DNA of 64,000 nucleotides. It comes from an uncultured Pelagibacteraceae bacterium (GTDB lineage: Bacteria; Pseudomonadota; Alphaproteobacteria; Pelagibacterales; Pelagibacteraceae). Location: positions 1-64,000 of the forward strand of contig CACIDF010000002.1 in assembly GCA_902585365.1 (NCBI GenBank), given 5' to 3'. Of the stretch, positions 64,000 through 64,000 are shown in pieces; position 1 is the stretch's first letter; each line of letters opens with the position of its first letter. The translations under genes were made by a program, and so were the position numbers. The notes below the pieces were generated by a model. It had not been told where the DNA came from and ran no database searches. It worked only from the letters and a program-made list of their open reading frames with translations.

Positions 64000-64000
64000 T

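Noticed and set aside
1-64000. CRISPR arrays, insertion sequences, prophage genes, attachment sites
   Set aside because: No regularly spaced repeats, transposase or integrase motifs, or phage structural genes were seen on either strand.

Overview
The window is a piece of the chromosome of a very AT-rich, streamlined alphaproteobacterium, most likely of the SAR11 clade (Pelagibacterales). This rests on the low GC (about 30% by eye), almost no intergenic DNA, many 1-4 base gene overlaps, lysine/asparagine/isoleucine-rich proteins, and alphaproteobacterial gene order (ppsR-maf-aroE-coaE-dnaQ opposite hemE; mnmE-mnmG-rsmG-parA-parB). No phage, transposon, CRISPR array or plasmid gene is visible, and no gene-free stretch exceeds 300 bases.

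Layout. 1-3.8 kb: truncated aldo/keto reductase, IalB-like protein, argG, and a photolyase-like FAD protein whose Rossmann-like half lies at the C-terminus. 3.8-8.6 kb: a tightly overlapping minus-strand operon (photolyase homologue, DCC thiol-disulfide protein, a 42-residue DUF2256 zinc-ribbon protein, a VCBS/UnbV protein and a Cys-rich secreted protein) with a divergent SDR that lacks the usual catalytic Tyr. It looks like a light or photo-damage locus. 8.6-17.2 kb: two TPR/O-GlcNAc-transferase-like proteins flanking hemC-hemD-mscS-yggT-folD and tsaD. 17.3-23 kb: EVE protein, acetyl-CoA synthetase with a lysine-rich extension, and a two-subunit Na+/solute symporter with strong expression signals; together a plausible acetate (or similar carboxylate) scavenging module. 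23-33.4 kb: rpe, heparinase-like protein, purH, phhB, tRNA-Gly, TPR sulfotransferase, Lon-N protein, UbiH-like hydroxylase, ftsK, lolA. 33.4-44.8 kb: hisBHAFE with a HIT protein and an acetyltransferase, hslVU, smr, a Tim44-like gene, fxsA, secB, dnaQ, coaE, aroE, maf, ppsR.

44.8-45.1 kb is the largest gap. It lies between ppsR and hemE, where the Caulobacter and Rickettsia origins lie, and is the best candidate for oriC. To its right run hemE-hemH-hemJ, rho, mnmE, mnmG, rsmG, parA and parB, with a near-perfect parS site inside rsmG. 54.5-64 kb: holA, lptE, leuS, a DUF3576 lipoprotein, a strongly expressed porin, a ThiE-like protein, yggS, an L,D-transpeptidase, a frameshifted OmpR-type regulator, a 35-residue ArfA-like ribosome-rescue protein, msrB, a DUF4149-like membrane protein and a heme-monooxygenase-fold protein.

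The most interesting items are the compact photolyase/DUF2256/DCC locus with divergent photolyases, the frameshifted regulator overlapping an ArfA-like microprotein, the origin/parS region, the polybasic extension on acetyl-CoA synthetase, the EF-hand loop in the symporter, and a terminator that doubles as the last codons of the opposing gene. Family calls are from reading the translations; no searches were run.
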